This document shows, piece after piece, positions 35,035-43,999 of a DNA stretch of 64,000 nt. The stretch's first letter is position 1, and each line of letters begins with the position of its first letter. The DNA lies in the NCBI RefSeq assembly GCF_002844555.1, contig NZ_PJNI01000002.1:186001-250000 (forward strand), written 5' to 3'. Below the pieces are notes generated by a model. That model did no database searches. It was given only the letters and a program-made list of their open reading frames with translations, and was not told where the DNA came from. The DNA comes from Brumimicrobium salinarum (GTDB lineage: Bacteria > Bacteroidota > Bacteroidia > Flavobacteriales_D > Crocinitomicaceae). A program made the position numbers and the translations under genes.

Positions 35035-38004
35035 ATGGCAGAAGACAATACTCCTGAGGAAGAAGAAAACAACAACATTCCTGATAATGATGCTGAAAAT
35101 GATGATCACAAAGACGTCAACGGCAAAAAGAAAGTGGATGAAAATATCATTTCACTAGATGGACTTTATGAAAATTGGTTTCTTGATTACGCCTCGTATG
35201 TAATTTTGGAACGTGCTGTTCCTGGATTAAATGATGGATTAAAACCCGTTCAGCGAAGAATTTTGCACTCCATGAGAGAAATGGAGGATGGAAGATATAA
35301 TAAGGTAGCCAACATCATCGGTAACACCATGAAGTTTCACCCGCACGGAGATGCTTCTATTGGAGATGCTTTGGTGCAACTCGGACAAAAAGAGTTACTT
35401 ATTGATATGCAAGGTAACTGGGGAAACACACTCACCGGCGATGGTGCAGCTGCTCCACGTTATATTGAGGCACGTTTATCTAAATTTGCGCTTCACGTTG
35501 CGTTTAATGCGAAAACCACAAAATGGCTGACCAGTTACGACGGAAGAAATAAGGAACCAGAGGATTTACCCATGAAGTTCCCGCTTTTATTAGCGCAAGG
35601 AGCAGAGGGAATTGCTGTTGGATTGGCTTGTAAAATCCTTCCACACAACTTTATCGAGTTAATTGATAATTCAATCAATCATTTACGTGGTAAAAAAGTG
35701 GAAATTCTACCAGACTTTTTAACTGGGGGAATGGCTGACTTCACCAACTACAATGACGGATTGCGTGGAGGAAAAGTTCGAGTAAGAGCAAAAATAAATA
35801 AGGTTGACAATAAAACCTTAAGCATAACAGAAATTCCTTTTGGTACGACAACAACTTCCTTAATCGACTCTATTCTTAGGGCCAACGATAAAGGAAAGAT
35901 TAAAATCAAGAGGATTGATGACAATACAGCTGCTGAAGCGGAAATTTTAATTCATCTGGCGAGCAATGTTTCTCCCGATAAATTAATTGATGCTTTATAT
36001 GCTTTTACTGATTGTGAAGTTTCTATTTCGCCAAACTCTACGGTAATTGACGATGAAACGCCACGTTTCTTAGGAATGAGCGAAATCCTTCGTCGCAATA
36101 CTGATAAAACGGTCGGATTACTTAAAAAAGAACTGGAAATTCGCAAAGGAGAGCTGGAGGAACAATGGCATTTTAGTTCATTGGAGAAAATCTTTATCGA
36201 GAACAAAGTCTACAGTTTAATTGAAGAGGAAGAAACCTGGGAAGGTGTAATTTCTGCAATTGATAATGGTTTAAAACCGCATATTAAACATCTTAAAAGA
36301 GAAGTTACGCGCGATGACATTATTCGTTTAACGGAAATTAAAATTAAACGAATTTCTAAGTTCGATAAATTCAAAGCAGATGAAATAATCAAACGCATTG
36401 AAGAAGAATTGGCGGAAGTCATTCACAACATTGAAAATATTATCGATTTTGCTGTTGAGTACTTTAAGGATTTAAAAAAGAGATTCGGAAAAGGAAAAGA
36501 ACGTAAAACAGAAATTCGTGTTTTTGATAATATTAATGCTTCCAAGGTAATTATTGCCAATGAAAAGCTTTATGTAGATTATAAAGAAGGATTTATTGGA
36601 TACAAACTAAGAAAGGCTGAATATGTTCAAGATTGTTCTGAAATTGATGATGTAATCGTTTTTTTCAAAACAGGAAAAATGATGGTAACCAAAATTGCCG
36701 ATAAAAAGTTTGTGGGTAAAGGAATTGTTCATGCTGCAATCTGGAAACGGGGCGATAAACGTACGATTTATCACTTTATTTATAAAGATGGCAAAACTGG
36801 ACATACATTCATGAAGCGTTTCTTTGTGAAATCAATTACGAGAGACAAAGAATATGATTTAACGACAGGTAAAAAAGGATCAAAACTACTTTATTTTGCG
36901 GCTCATCCAAACGGAGAGCGTGAAGTAGTAAGCATTACGCTTAAAGCAAGAACACATCTTAAAAAGCTGAAATTTGATCTGGATTTAGGAGAGCAACTGA
37001 TTAAAAGTCGCTCGGCTAAAGGAAATATCGTGAGTAAAGAAGATGTTTCTAAAATCGTTCAAAAAGAAGTCGGAGGTTCGACATTGGCTGCTCGTAAGAT
37101 TTGGTATGATGAGATTGTTGGACGTTTAAATGATGATCAAAGAGGAACTTTCTTAGGTCGATTTAGAGGTGATGATAAGATTCTTACCTTATATAAAAAC
37201 GGAGAATATCGTTTATCAAGTTTCGATTTAACAACGCATTTCGATGATGATATGTTCCATATTGAAAAGTGGAATCCAGAGCATGCGATTTCCGCTGTTT
37301 ATTATGATGGAGAAAAAGAAATTCACTACGCAAAGAGATTTGTATGTGAAGTAACCACGGACAGAAGAGTTCCATTTATTCCAGAAACAGAAGGAACTGA
37401 GTTGGATGTAGCTACTACAGCTTATGAGCCAGAGGTAAGAATTATTTATAACAAACTACTCAAAGCAACAAAGCATCTACCTGATAGAATCGTAAGGATT
37501 GATGAATTCATCGATGTTAAGGGAATGAAGTCTATTGGAAATCAGTTGGAAAAGTTGCGTGTCAAGGAAATCGAGCTGACTCATCCAGTAAAAGGAGAAA
37601 CGCCTTGGCCAGACGATGAGGAAGTCAACGAGGAAGAAGAAAATGAAAATGACAACTCCGATTCTCAAGGTAACAAGGGAAAGGATGATAACAACAAGGA
37701 CAATGGAAGTGATGCTTCTGATGAATCGAATGATTCGGGAGATGACGATCCAGATGGCGAAGGGCCTAAAAAAGATGGACCAAAGTCGGGGAGTGGTGCT
37801 AGTAAAAAGGTAGATAAGAAAGAAACTAGCGATGCAAAAGAAGCAGACGATAAAAAGTCAGCTCCAAAATCGGAACATAAAAAGGAAGACGATGATAAAC
37901 CAAAGCCAAAACCAAGAAAACGAAGTTTATCGCGACGACCAGTTAAAGATAAACCCGCAAAAACAGTAGAATGGGATTTGTTTAGTCAATCCGATTCCGA
38001 TTAG
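35035..38004 (+). CDS. parC: DNA topoisomerase IV subunit A with long charged C-terminal tail
   Basis: 989 residues, longer than usual ParC (about 750-880). N-terminal acidic residues 1-38 are disordered. The breakage-reunion domain then has YENWFLDYASYVILERAVPGL-type sequence, LKPVQRRIL, FHPHGDASIGDALV, and the catalytic tyrosine Y143 in APRYIEARLS. A coiled-coil and C-gate precede the C-terminal beta-pinwheel blades (residues ~520-800). Residues ~860-989 form an extreme low-complexity tail: first Asp/Glu/Asn/Ser-rich, then Lys/Asp/Pro-rich with RKRSLSRRPVKDKP, ending in EWDLFSQSDSD. It probably modulates DNA or partner binding. Co-transcribed with parE; a terminator follows. Confidence 0.95.
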   Translation: MAEDNTPEEEENNNIPDNDAENDDHKDVNGKKKVDENIISLDGLYENWFLDYASYVILERAVPGLNDGLKPVQRRILHSMREMEDGRYNKVANIIGNTMKFHPHGDASIGDALVQLGQKELLIDMQGNWGNTLTGDGAAAPRYIEARLSKFALHVAFNAKTTKWLTSYDGRNKEPEDLPMKFPLLLAQGAEGIAVGLACKILPHNFIELIDNSINHLRGKKVEILPDFLTGGMADFTNYNDGLRGGKVRVRAKINKVDNKTLSITEIPFGTTTTSLIDSILRANDKGKIKIKRIDDNTAAEAEILIHLASNVSPDKLIDALYAFTDCEVSISPNSTVIDDETPRFLGMSEILRRNTDKTVGLLKKELEIRKGELEEQWHFSSLEKIFIENKVYSLIEEEETWEGVISAIDNGLKPHIKHLKREVTRDDIIRLTEIKIKRISKFDKFKADEIIKRIEEELAEVIHNIENIIDFAVEYFKDLKKRFGKGKERKTEIRVFDNINASKVIIANEKLYVDYKEGFIGYKLRKAEYVQDCSEIDDVIVFFKTGKMMVTKIADKKFVGKGIVHAAIWKRGDKRTIYHFIYKDGKTGHTFMKRFFVKSITRDKEYDLTTGKKGSKLLYFAAHPNGEREVVSITLKARTHLKKLKFDLDLGEQLIKSRSAKGNIVSKEDVSKIVQKEVGGSTLAARKIWYDEIVGRLNDDQRGTFLGRFRGDDKILTLYKNGEYRLSSFDLTTHFDDDMFHIEKWNPEHAISAVYYDGEKEIHYAKRFVCEVTTDRRVPFIPETEGTELDVATTAYEPEVRIIYNKLLKATKHLPDRIVRIDEFIDVKGMKSIGNQLEKLRVKEIELTHPVKGETPWPDDEEVNEEEENENDNSDSQGNKGKDDNNKDNGSDASDESNDSGDDDPDGEGPKKDGPKSGSGASKKVDKKETSDAKEADDKKSAPKSEHKKEDDDKPKPKPRKRSLSRRPVKDKPAKTVEWDLFSQSDSD

Positions 38005-38020
38005 AATGAATATAGATGTA

Positions 38021-38053
38021 AAAAAAGGTAATCAGAAAAGGTTACCTTTTTTT
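38021..38053 (+). terminator. Rho-independent terminator of parE-parC
   Basis: Stem AAAAAAGGTAA / TTACCTTTTTT with a 10-base loop; the T run is part of the descending arm. Confidence 0.85.
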
Positions 38054-38222
38054 ATTTAACAAAACTAAATGAAATATTCTAGAAAAAAACATTAAAAATC
38101 TACTGATTACCTAACTTTTAAAATGAAAAATAATAGTTATTGTGGTTCTTCATTTAGATAAGAAGCAACCTTAAGAAATGGAGTTACGTTATAGTAATAA
38201 CACAAAAAAAAAACACTATATT

Positions 38223-39779
38223 ATGAAAAATTTACTAGCAATATTTTTATTATTTACAATAACAGCACAAATCAATGCCCAACATTTCATCGATACTTAT
38301 ATTCATATTAAACCAGATTATTACGGTGGAATAGGGGAGTTATTAATCATGGATTGTCACGATCCTTTAGCAACAGTATCCAGAACTGTGACCTTTGAAG
38401 GCAATCCATTACCAGGAATGCAAGCAACTGGAATAATTGCCTCAGGCCCTAAAACCCTTCATTATCAAGCTAACGATGGAACAAACACATACGAGTTTGT
38501 AGCAGAAATAGACTTTAATGGTTTAAATCCAACAATTTCCTATACAACAAGTCCAACGATTGAACCTATGTCGGTAATTGAGAAATATAAGTCAGCATCT
38601 CCAGCTTGTGATGGTGAGATTGAACTAATTATTTCTGGAGGTAATGCTCCAATTTCAACCAAATGGTTTGACGAAAATGGGAGTGAAGTAGTATCAAATG
38701 CCAACCAACTACAATTCAGTGGATTATGCGCAAACACTTATGGATATAGTTTTGGAGATGCATCAACATTCACATGCTTAGGAGCAGGAAATGGTTTTAG
38801 TAATCCATTTAATGTTACCATCGATTTATTAGATTGTATAGTTCAAACAACGGATGTTAGTTGTGTTGGCACTTGCGATGGCTCTGCTGAATTAATTACA
38901 GTTGGAGGTCTTGGTATTATGAATTCATTTATAACCCATCAAAACGGAAATAATCACCCTCTTCAATTAACCAATGAATGTTCAGGAAATGTGCATGGTG
39001 AATTTATGGATTTCACAGGAGCAATAGCCCAATGCATGAATGACATAGGATCACCTGATTTAATCAATTTCACCTTAAATACCACTGATTTAACAGGTCC
39101 AGGAAGTAATGATGGAACAGCAGAGGTAAGTGTAACGCAAGGAGCTGCGCCAATTACTTATGAATGGACAGGACCAAATAGTTACAATTCAACGGGTACA
39201 AATCAAGTAAATGGATTAGAAGATGGAGCTTATGACTTAACAATGACTTACAACAACGGCCAGTGTGATACCACAACAAGTTTTCAAATTTATGATGCTT
39301 TGCAAATTATTATTTCTTCGGTAGAACCACATACTGTGAATCCACCAAACGGGGCTGTATATTTTTCAATTGCTGGAGGCAAAGAGCCTTATGACACAAT
39401 TTTAGATGACGGGCAAAACCAAATAAGTGGAGGTCCATTCACAGGATTAAGCTTTGGACAATATACACTAATCGTTAATGATGCCAACGGAAATAGCGTT
39501 GATTCAACCTTTATGATTAACACATTTGTTTCCGTGAATAAAGAAGCTTTAAATGAATTTACCATTTATCCAAACCCAGCGACTAATAATATTAGTATTA
39601 AAGGTGATTATTTGATTTCAGCAACATTTTATGATCTAAATGGTCGTATTGTTTTAACGACTAATTTAAACGAAAATCAAACACAATCGATTAATGTTTC
39701 TAATTTAGAGGCTGGAATTTACACGGTAAGTCTGCGTTCAGAGAAAGGGGAACACATGGAAAAGGTGATAATTAAATAG
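38223..39779 (+). CDS. Secreted SprB-like repeat protein with type IX sorting domain
   Basis: 518 residues from the ATG at 38223, which starts a clean signal peptide (NLLAIFLLFTITAQINAQ); the ATG at 38178 would add 15 polar residues before it. The body contains SprB-type beta-sandwich repeats of the kind CDGEIELIISGGNAPISTKW and GSNDGTAEVSVTQGAAPITYEW, each with a G-D-G-x-A/E start and a Y-W end, and several Cys. The last ~75 residues are a type A T9SS sorting domain (FTIYPNPATNNISIKG ... LEAGIYTVSLRSE ... KVIIK). The protein should be exported by the T9SS and displayed or released. SprB-like repeats are known from gliding adhesins, so adhesion is a fair guess. Confidence 0.9.
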   Translation: MKNLLAIFLLFTITAQINAQHFIDTYIHIKPDYYGGIGELLIMDCHDPLATVSRTVTFEGNPLPGMQATGIIASGPKTLHYQANDGTNTYEFVAEIDFNGLNPTISYTTSPTIEPMSVIEKYKSASPACDGEIELIISGGNAPISTKWFDENGSEVVSNANQLQFSGLCANTYGYSFGDASTFTCLGAGNGFSNPFNVTIDLLDCIVQTTDVSCVGTCDGSAELITVGGLGIMNSFITHQNGNNHPLQLTNECSGNVHGEFMDFTGAIAQCMNDIGSPDLINFTLNTTDLTGPGSNDGTAEVSVTQGAAPITYEWTGPNSYNSTGTNQVNGLEDGAYDLTMTYNNGQCDTTTSFQIYDALQIIISSVEPHTVNPPNGAVYFSIAGGKEPYDTILDDGQNQISGGPFTGLSFGQYTLIVNDANGNSVDSTFMINTFVSVNKEALNEFTIYPNPATNNISIKGDYLISATFYDLNGRIVLTTNLNENQTQSINVSNLEAGIYTVSLRSEKGEHMEKVIIK

Positions 39780-39807
39780 TAAGTTATATTTCATAATAAC
39801 AATAACA

Positions 39808-39840
39808 AAAAAGTGCTGTCGATAATAGACAGCACTTTTT
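39808..39840 (+). terminator. Rho-independent terminator
   Basis: A perfect 13-bp stem AAAAAGTGCTGTC / GACAGCACTTTTT with loop GATAATA; works in both directions because of the flanking A and T runs. Confidence 0.93.
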
Positions 39841-39892
39841 ATTTAACAACTCTATTTAACATAATATTAATTATAAGACAAAAGTAGTAAAT

Positions 39893-40538
39893 CACGTATA
39901 GCTTGCTATTTAATATAAAATCAGATATAATGACTTTAGTCTTATATCGTTAGCGATTTTATGTTAAAGTGATTTACGTGTTAAAAAGAGAGATTCTTTT
40001 CCTTACAAAAATAGAATTCATGCATATATTACACGTATAGCTTGCTATTTAATATAAAATCAGATATAACGACTTTAGTCTTATATCGTTAGCGATTTTA
40101 TGTTAAAGTGATTTACGGTGTTAAAAAGAGAGAGATTATTTTCCTTACAAAAATAGAATTCATGCATATATTACACGTATAGCTTGCTATTTAATATAAA
40201 ATCAGATATAATGACTTTAGTCTTATATCGTTAGCGATTTTATGTTAAGTGATTTACGGTGTTAAAAAGAGAGAGATTATTTTCCTTACAAAAATAGAAT
40301 TCATGCATATATTACACGTATAGCTTGCTATTTAATATAAAATCAGGTATAACGACTTTAGTCTTATATCGTTAGCGTTTTTATGTTAAAGTGATTTACG
40401 GTGTTAAAAAGAGAGAGATTATTTTCCTTACAAAATAGAATTCATGCATATATTACACGTATAGCTTGCTATTTAATATAAAATCAGATATAATGACTTT
40501 AGTCTTATATCGTTAGCGATTTTATGTTAAAGTGATTT
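39893..40538. repeat. Tandem array of five ~141-bp palindromic units
   Basis: Units begin with CACGTATAGCTTGCTATT at 39893, 40032, 40174, 40315 and 40456; lengths 139, 142, 141 and 141, then a partial last unit of ~83. Each unit contains a long imperfect hairpin (e.g. 39893-39980): outer CACGTA/TACGTG, a 13-bp stem TTAATATAAAATC / GATTTTATGTTAA with one G-T pair, a 7-bp stem GATATAA / TTATATC, and a GAC-TTTA-GTC tip. The spacer part carries a GAATTCATGCATATATTA segment and, on the minus strand, a TATTTTTG element. Units differ only by single substitutions and one-base indels, so expansion is recent. No ORF crosses them. Confidence 0.93.
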
Positions 40539-40687
40539 GGGACTTATATTTGATCCGTTGTGGTCATAAAAACAAAATTCTAGGTTGAGACTTAAAATAA
40601 CATTACCTACATCATTCTTTTGACCATAATTTACAACGATTCTGACATAGTCCGTTTTATTTCGATAATAAACCTATAAAAATAGAT

Positions 40688-40714
40688 TACAGACTTTTAT
40701 TGTCTGTATTTTTG
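40688..40714 (+). promoter_or_regulatory. Promoter with TACAGAC-N7-GTCTGTA palindrome
   Basis: The -7 element TATTTTTG (40707-40714) shares its first bases with the right arm of a perfect 7-bp inverted repeat TACAGAC / GTCTGTA (40688-40708). Placement across the promoter spacer suggests a repressor site controlling the J-domain gene. Confidence 0.6.
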
Positions 40715-40731
40715 CACAAAATTTATATATA

Positions 40732-41181
40732 ATGAAGCGTATTAATCAATACAAAAAGCTTTTCAATATCGACGCTGACATTGAATTGAGTCACCTTAAA
40801 AAAACGTACCGAACGCTTGTTAAACTTTGGCATCCAGATAAATTCATTGAAGAAAATGAAAAATCTAAGGAAGCTGAGTTGATGAGTAGAGAAATTACAC
40901 AAGGTTATGAATTTCTGGTAAGTATAGCGCCTGAAACGGCAAAGAAAAACTTGGATCAGTATAATGAAATGTTAAATAATTGTCCAATAGTTGATTACCA
41001 ATGGTCGAAACAAGTGTTAGAAGTTGACTTTTCAAATGGAGCAACTTATGAATATTTTGGTGTTTCTAGAAAACTCTACCTTAAGTTTCTTAATGCAGAT
41101 AATCAACATAGATTTGGAAAAAGAAACATCTTTAATAAAAATTTGTACCGAAAATCAAAGTCAGCTGCACTTGCAGTTTAA
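40732..41181 (+). CDS. J-domain / KTSC-domain fusion protein
   Basis: 149 residues. Residues ~5-65 are a short J domain with the HPD motif at 34-36 (LWHPDKF), needed to stimulate DnaK ATPase. After a helical linker, residues ~88-140 match a KTSC-type domain: VLEVDFSNGATYEYFGVSRKLYLKFLNA (strand-helix pattern), HRFGKRNIF. There is no glycine-rich region or zinc finger, so it is not canonical DnaJ. It is cytosolic, probably recruiting DnaK to a specific target. Its promoter carries a strong operator-like palindrome, and the tandem palindromic array lies just upstream. Confidence 0.88.
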   Translation: MKRINQYKKLFNIDADIELSHLKKTYRTLVKLWHPDKFIEENEKSKEAELMSREITQGYEFLVSIAPETAKKNLDQYNEMLNNCPIVDYQWSKQVLEVDFSNGATYEYFGVSRKLYLKFLNADNQHRFGKRNIFNKNLYRKSKSAALAV

Positions 41182-41222
41182 AATAGCTCCACTACTCTAC
41201 TGTTCATATTAAAATGAAAAAA

Positions 41223-41279
41223 AAACCGTCTCATATATTTAATCTTATCGATCAAATAGCTGAGACGGTTTAACTTTTT
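41223..41279. terminator. Bidirectional terminator between convergent genes
   Basis: An 11-bp perfect stem AAACCGTCTCA / TGAGACGGTTT with a 27-base loop, and A runs on the left and T runs on the right. It can serve both the J-domain gene and the cold-shock gene. Confidence 0.8.
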
Positions 41280-41291
41280 TAAGTAAAAGAA

Positions 41292-41747
41292 CTACGCTAA
41301 TTCTACGTTAACTGCATCCATTCCTTTACGGCCACGTACAACATCGTAAGTTACTTTGTCGTTCTCTTGAATTTCAAAATTCACATTATTAATATGGAAG
41401 AAATATTTTTCTCCATTGTTATTGTCATTAATAAATCCAAATCCTTTGCTGGTGTCATAAAAAGCTACTGTTCCAATATTCACATCTGGTTCTCCAGAAT
41501 CTTCTTTTGGCGGAACACCAATTACAATATCTTCAGCCTCAATCTCCTCTGGCTCTCGCTCTTGATCCTCTGGTGGCTTATCTGTTAGATTCCCGTAAGC
41601 ATCAACATAAGCAATCATATCATCCAAGCTTCCGCCTTGATTATTCTCTTCCTGCCTCTGTTCTTTTTTAAGCTGTTTTTCTTTTTTCTTTTTTGCTTTT
41701 TTCTTTTCTTTCTCTCGTTTACTAAACGATTCTTGTGATCTACCCAT
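41292..41747 (-). CDS. Cold-shock domain protein with charged N-terminal extension
   Basis: 151 residues, versus ~70 for simple Csp. Residues 1-40 are Lys/Glu-rich (EKEKKKAKKKKEKQLKKEQ), 40-85 acidic, and the C-terminal ~62 residues form one cold-shock domain with RNP1 KGFGFI and RNP2 YFFHI (residues ~108-122). The domain binds single-stranded RNA or DNA. This extended form is common in flavobacteria, where the lysine-rich head may contact ribosomes or RNA. It ends at a shared bidirectional terminator. Confidence 0.92.
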   Translation of the reverse strand: MGRSQESFSKREKEKKKAKKKKEKQLKKEQRQEENNQGGSLDDMIAYVDAYGNLTDKPPEDQEREPEEIEAEDIVIGVPPKEDSGEPDVNIGTVAFYDTSKGFGFINDNNNGEKYFFHINNVNFEIQENDKVTYDVVRGRKGMDAVNVELA

Positions 41748-41885
41748 TTATATTTTTAAAGAATTTTTGTGCTTTGGGTTATTCAAAGCGAATTAATTGT
41801 TTTCCTTTTCGGGAATTTGGTATAACCAATCCAATATCAACAAAATTAAGCAAATATTAGCTAAAAACACAAAGATTAACAAGTA

Positions 41886-42422
41886 TTAGTTTTCAATCCA
41901 TTGTATTATTGCTTCGTCTTGCGGATTTGTTTTTGAATAATATACTGATTCAAGCTTACCTTCTTCATTAACTAAATACTTCTGAAAGTTCCATTTCACA
42001 TTGCTATCGCTATGTCCATTTAACTCTTTTCGTGTAAGAAATTGATAAAGTGGAATCTGTTTCTCGCCCTTTACGCTTACTTTAGACATCATTGGAAATG
42101 TTACGCCATAATTCTTTTCGCAAAAAGTAGCTATTTCTTGGTCTGTTCCGGGTTCTTGTTTCATAAAATCGTTGGATGGAAAACCTAAAATAACAAACCC
42201 CTTGTCTTTATAGGTCTCATATAAATTTTGCAAGTCTTCATATTGCGGAGTGAAACCACATTTTGACGCTGTGTTAACAATCATTATTTTTTTACCCCGA
42301 AACTTTGATAAACTTATGGATTTACCATCAATGGTTTCTACTTCATATTTATAAATATCTTGAGCATGCACGAATGAAAACAGGAATAATCCTATCAAAG
42401 TTATAAATGTATTTTTAATCAT
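41886..42422 (-). CDS. Exported glutathione-peroxidase family protein
   Basis: 178 residues from the ATG at 42422, chosen because it begins a signal peptide (NTFITLIGLFLFSFVHAQ, residues 3-20) and leaves a normal gap to the upstream gene; a longer in-frame ORF runs into that gene. The GPx fold shows NTASKCGFTPQY with peroxidatic C55, PSNDFMKQEPG (Gln) and the KWNFQKYLV Trp-Asn motif. It is a thioredoxin-type (Cys) peroxidase expected in the periplasm. It follows the Smr-domain gene by 49 bases and may be the third gene of that operon. Confidence 0.92.
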   Translation of the reverse strand: MIKNTFITLIGLFLFSFVHAQDIYKYEVETIDGKSISLSKFRGKKIMIVNTASKCGFTPQYEDLQNLYETYKDKGFVILGFPSNDFMKQEPGTDQEIATFCEKNYGVTFPMMSKVSVKGEKQIPLYQFLTRKELNGHSDSNVKWNFQKYLVNEEGKLESVYYSKTNPQDEAIIQWIEN

Positions 42423-42471
42423 TTTAAAGTTTTTAAAAGTTGGAGAAAGAACAACAGAAGATGAAAATTGT

Positions 42472-43005
42472 TTAAAGATATGAAATTTCAATTGTGGTCG
42501 CTCCTTTTCCATAATCTTTGAAATCTGCATCATAATAATCTACATTTTCTTGATTATTTAAAAAATAACGTACCTCCGATTTTAAAACTCCTTGTCCTAC
42601 TCCGTGAATTACTATTAGTTTTCGTATATTTTTGTCACAAGCCTTTCGAAAAAACCTCTTAAACTCAAGCATTTGACGATTTAATAATTCTCCATTAGAG
42701 TATCCACGTTCGGTGTCCATAAATGCATGTGTGTGTAAGTCAATTTCCCAAAAATTTCTATCTTCAAAAACCTCACCTAAATTTTTCTGATGATTAGCTG
42801 TTTCTTCAGCAATATCTTGAATATCAAAATCTTCTTGTAAAATATTACTTTGATCTCCATGAATCTTTGCCAAATCTGTTTCAATAAATTCACGATCAAA
42901 GCCTTCATCTTCAACAATTACAATTTGTTGGTTTTTATAAGCCTTTACTGTCCCACCTCCTACTTCATTTAAGAAGCTAACTTTTTCACCTATTTTGAAA
43001 CGCAT
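42472..43005 (-). CDS. Smr-domain protein (short DUF2027 type)
   Basis: 177 residues, shorter than the ~300-370-residue DUF2027 proteins. The N-terminus RFKIGEKVSFLNEVGGGTVKAYKNQQIVIVEDEGFDREFIETDL is the beta-rich DUF2027-type start. The rest is a C-terminal Smr nuclease-like domain: EIDLHTHAF (LDLHxxxxx), MLEFKRFFRKACDKNIRKLIVIHGVGQGVLKSEVR (HGxGxGxLr), VDYYDADFKDYGKGATTIEI. The middle portion of usual DUF2027 proteins is absent. Smr domains bind or nick branched nucleic acids or stalled-ribosome mRNA; the exact role is unknown. Its start overlaps the site-2 protease stop by 20 bases. Confidence 0.9.
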   Translation of the reverse strand: MRFKIGEKVSFLNEVGGGTVKAYKNQQIVIVEDEGFDREFIETDLAKIHGDQSNILQEDFDIQDIAEETANHQKNLGEVFEDRNFWEIDLHTHAFMDTERGYSNGELLNRQMLEFKRFFRKACDKNIRKLIVIHGVGQGVLKSEVRYFLNNQENVDYYDADFKDYGKGATTIEISYL

Positions 43006-43936
43006 GAATTATTGTGTTAAAATCAATTGAAAATAGCGCATAAAAAGAAATAAAGATTCCTCCTGCCCACAGAATCATCATAAAAATTTTAAAAAATACG
43101 GAGGCATCTTTTGTCGTTGGAGGAAATAAAACACCATCCACCTGTTTTGCAACTATTTGATTGTATTTTTCTTCTTCATTATGAACCTCTATTTCTTTTA
43201 AAATGGGTGTAAACTCGATAATTATTTGTTTGATCTTCGAATAAGTTTTATTAGATAAGTCATCATAATTCGTTTCATAAAAGATTTCATCATCTTTCAT
43301 TTCCTTTCGAATTAAATAAAGCTTGTGTTTATTTTTGATTCTAAATCCTAGTAACAACCCTAAAATTATTAATATCCAAGAATTGAAGTAAAGACCTAGT
43401 CCTGCAATAGCAAGTGAAGATAAGGCAGTAAAAATTAATTGGGTGAGTTCATAGTTATTGAAAAATAGTATACGCATCAACTGACCACCATCTAAGGGGT
43501 CTATTGGAATTAAATTCATGACATTTAAGGCGATTAGTAATACGCCAATTTGAATTGAAACAGCTGTAGGTTCGATCCAGCCAAACATAATTAAAGAGGC
43601 ACCTAGTAAAATTCCGGGTAATGGACCTGCAATGACCATTAAGGCACTTTCAATTTGAGAATACCTTTCTTTTCTTCCCGAAACCATAGCCCCCATAAAA
43701 GGGATGAAAAGCATATTCAACTCCTCATATTTAAAGAGCTTCATCATTAAAAAATGTCCTAATTCATGAAACAATAAGACTCCCAACAATACAGCAATGA
43801 GGTAGTAATCATCGAGAATAAAAGAGAAAGTAATAGCAAAAATAACCATTGATAAAATCGTTATTGAAATATGTCCATTACTTTTTCGCTTAAGTAAAAC
43901 TGGTTTTTGTGGGTATTGTGATTCAAATTCTTCCAT
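42986..43936 (-). CDS. Site-2 protease family (M50) membrane protein
   Basis: 316 residues with about six membrane segments. The zinc motif HELGH lies at residues 57-61 (VLLFHELGHFLMMKL), and the third ligand region is NLIPIDPLDGGQL (NPxDG-like). The C-terminal ~130 residues are mixed and end in another hydrophobic helix (FFKIFMMILWAGGIFISFYALF). Intramembrane metalloproteases of this type cleave membrane proteins, often anti-sigma factors. Whether this one has a regulatory substrate is unknown. First gene of an operon with the Smr and GPx genes; TATTTTTG at 43945-43952 (minus) is its promoter. Confidence 0.9.
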   Translation of the reverse strand: MEEFESQYPQKPVLLKRKSNGHISITILSMVIFAITFSFILDDYYLIAVLLGVLLFHELGHFLMMKLFKYEELNMLFIPFMGAMVSGRKERYSQIESALMVIAGPLPGILLGASLIMFGWIEPTAVSIQIGVLLIALNVMNLIPIDPLDGGQLMRILFFNNYELTQLIFTALSSLAIAGLGLYFNSWILIILGLLLGFRIKNKHKLYLIRKEMKDDEIFYETNYDDLSNKTYSKIKQIIIEFTPILKEIEVHNEEEKYNQIVAKQVDGVLFPPTTKDASVFFKIFMMILWAGGIFISFYALFSIDFNTIIHAFQNR

Positions 43937-43944
43937 CTCTTCAA

Positions 43945-43952
43945 CAAAAATA
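43945..43952 (-). promoter_or_regulatory. -7 element TATTTTTG of the site-2 protease operon
   Basis: A TAnnTTTG match on the minus strand, 8 bases before the ATG, implying a very short leader. Confidence 0.45.
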
Positions 43953-43999
43953 ACTTAATTCTACTTTATACACAAATTATATATTATTTTCGTCCATCT

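Noticed and set aside
39893-40538. CRISPR array
   Set aside because: The whole ~141-bp unit repeats, including the would-be spacers, and no cas genes are present.
42423-42533. Longer start for the GPx gene
   Set aside because: The extension overlaps the upstream Smr gene and hides a clean signal peptide at 42422.
43560-43590. tRNA-like GGTTCGATCC at the site-2 protease gene
   Set aside because: There is no cloverleaf around it, and it is inside a conserved coding region.
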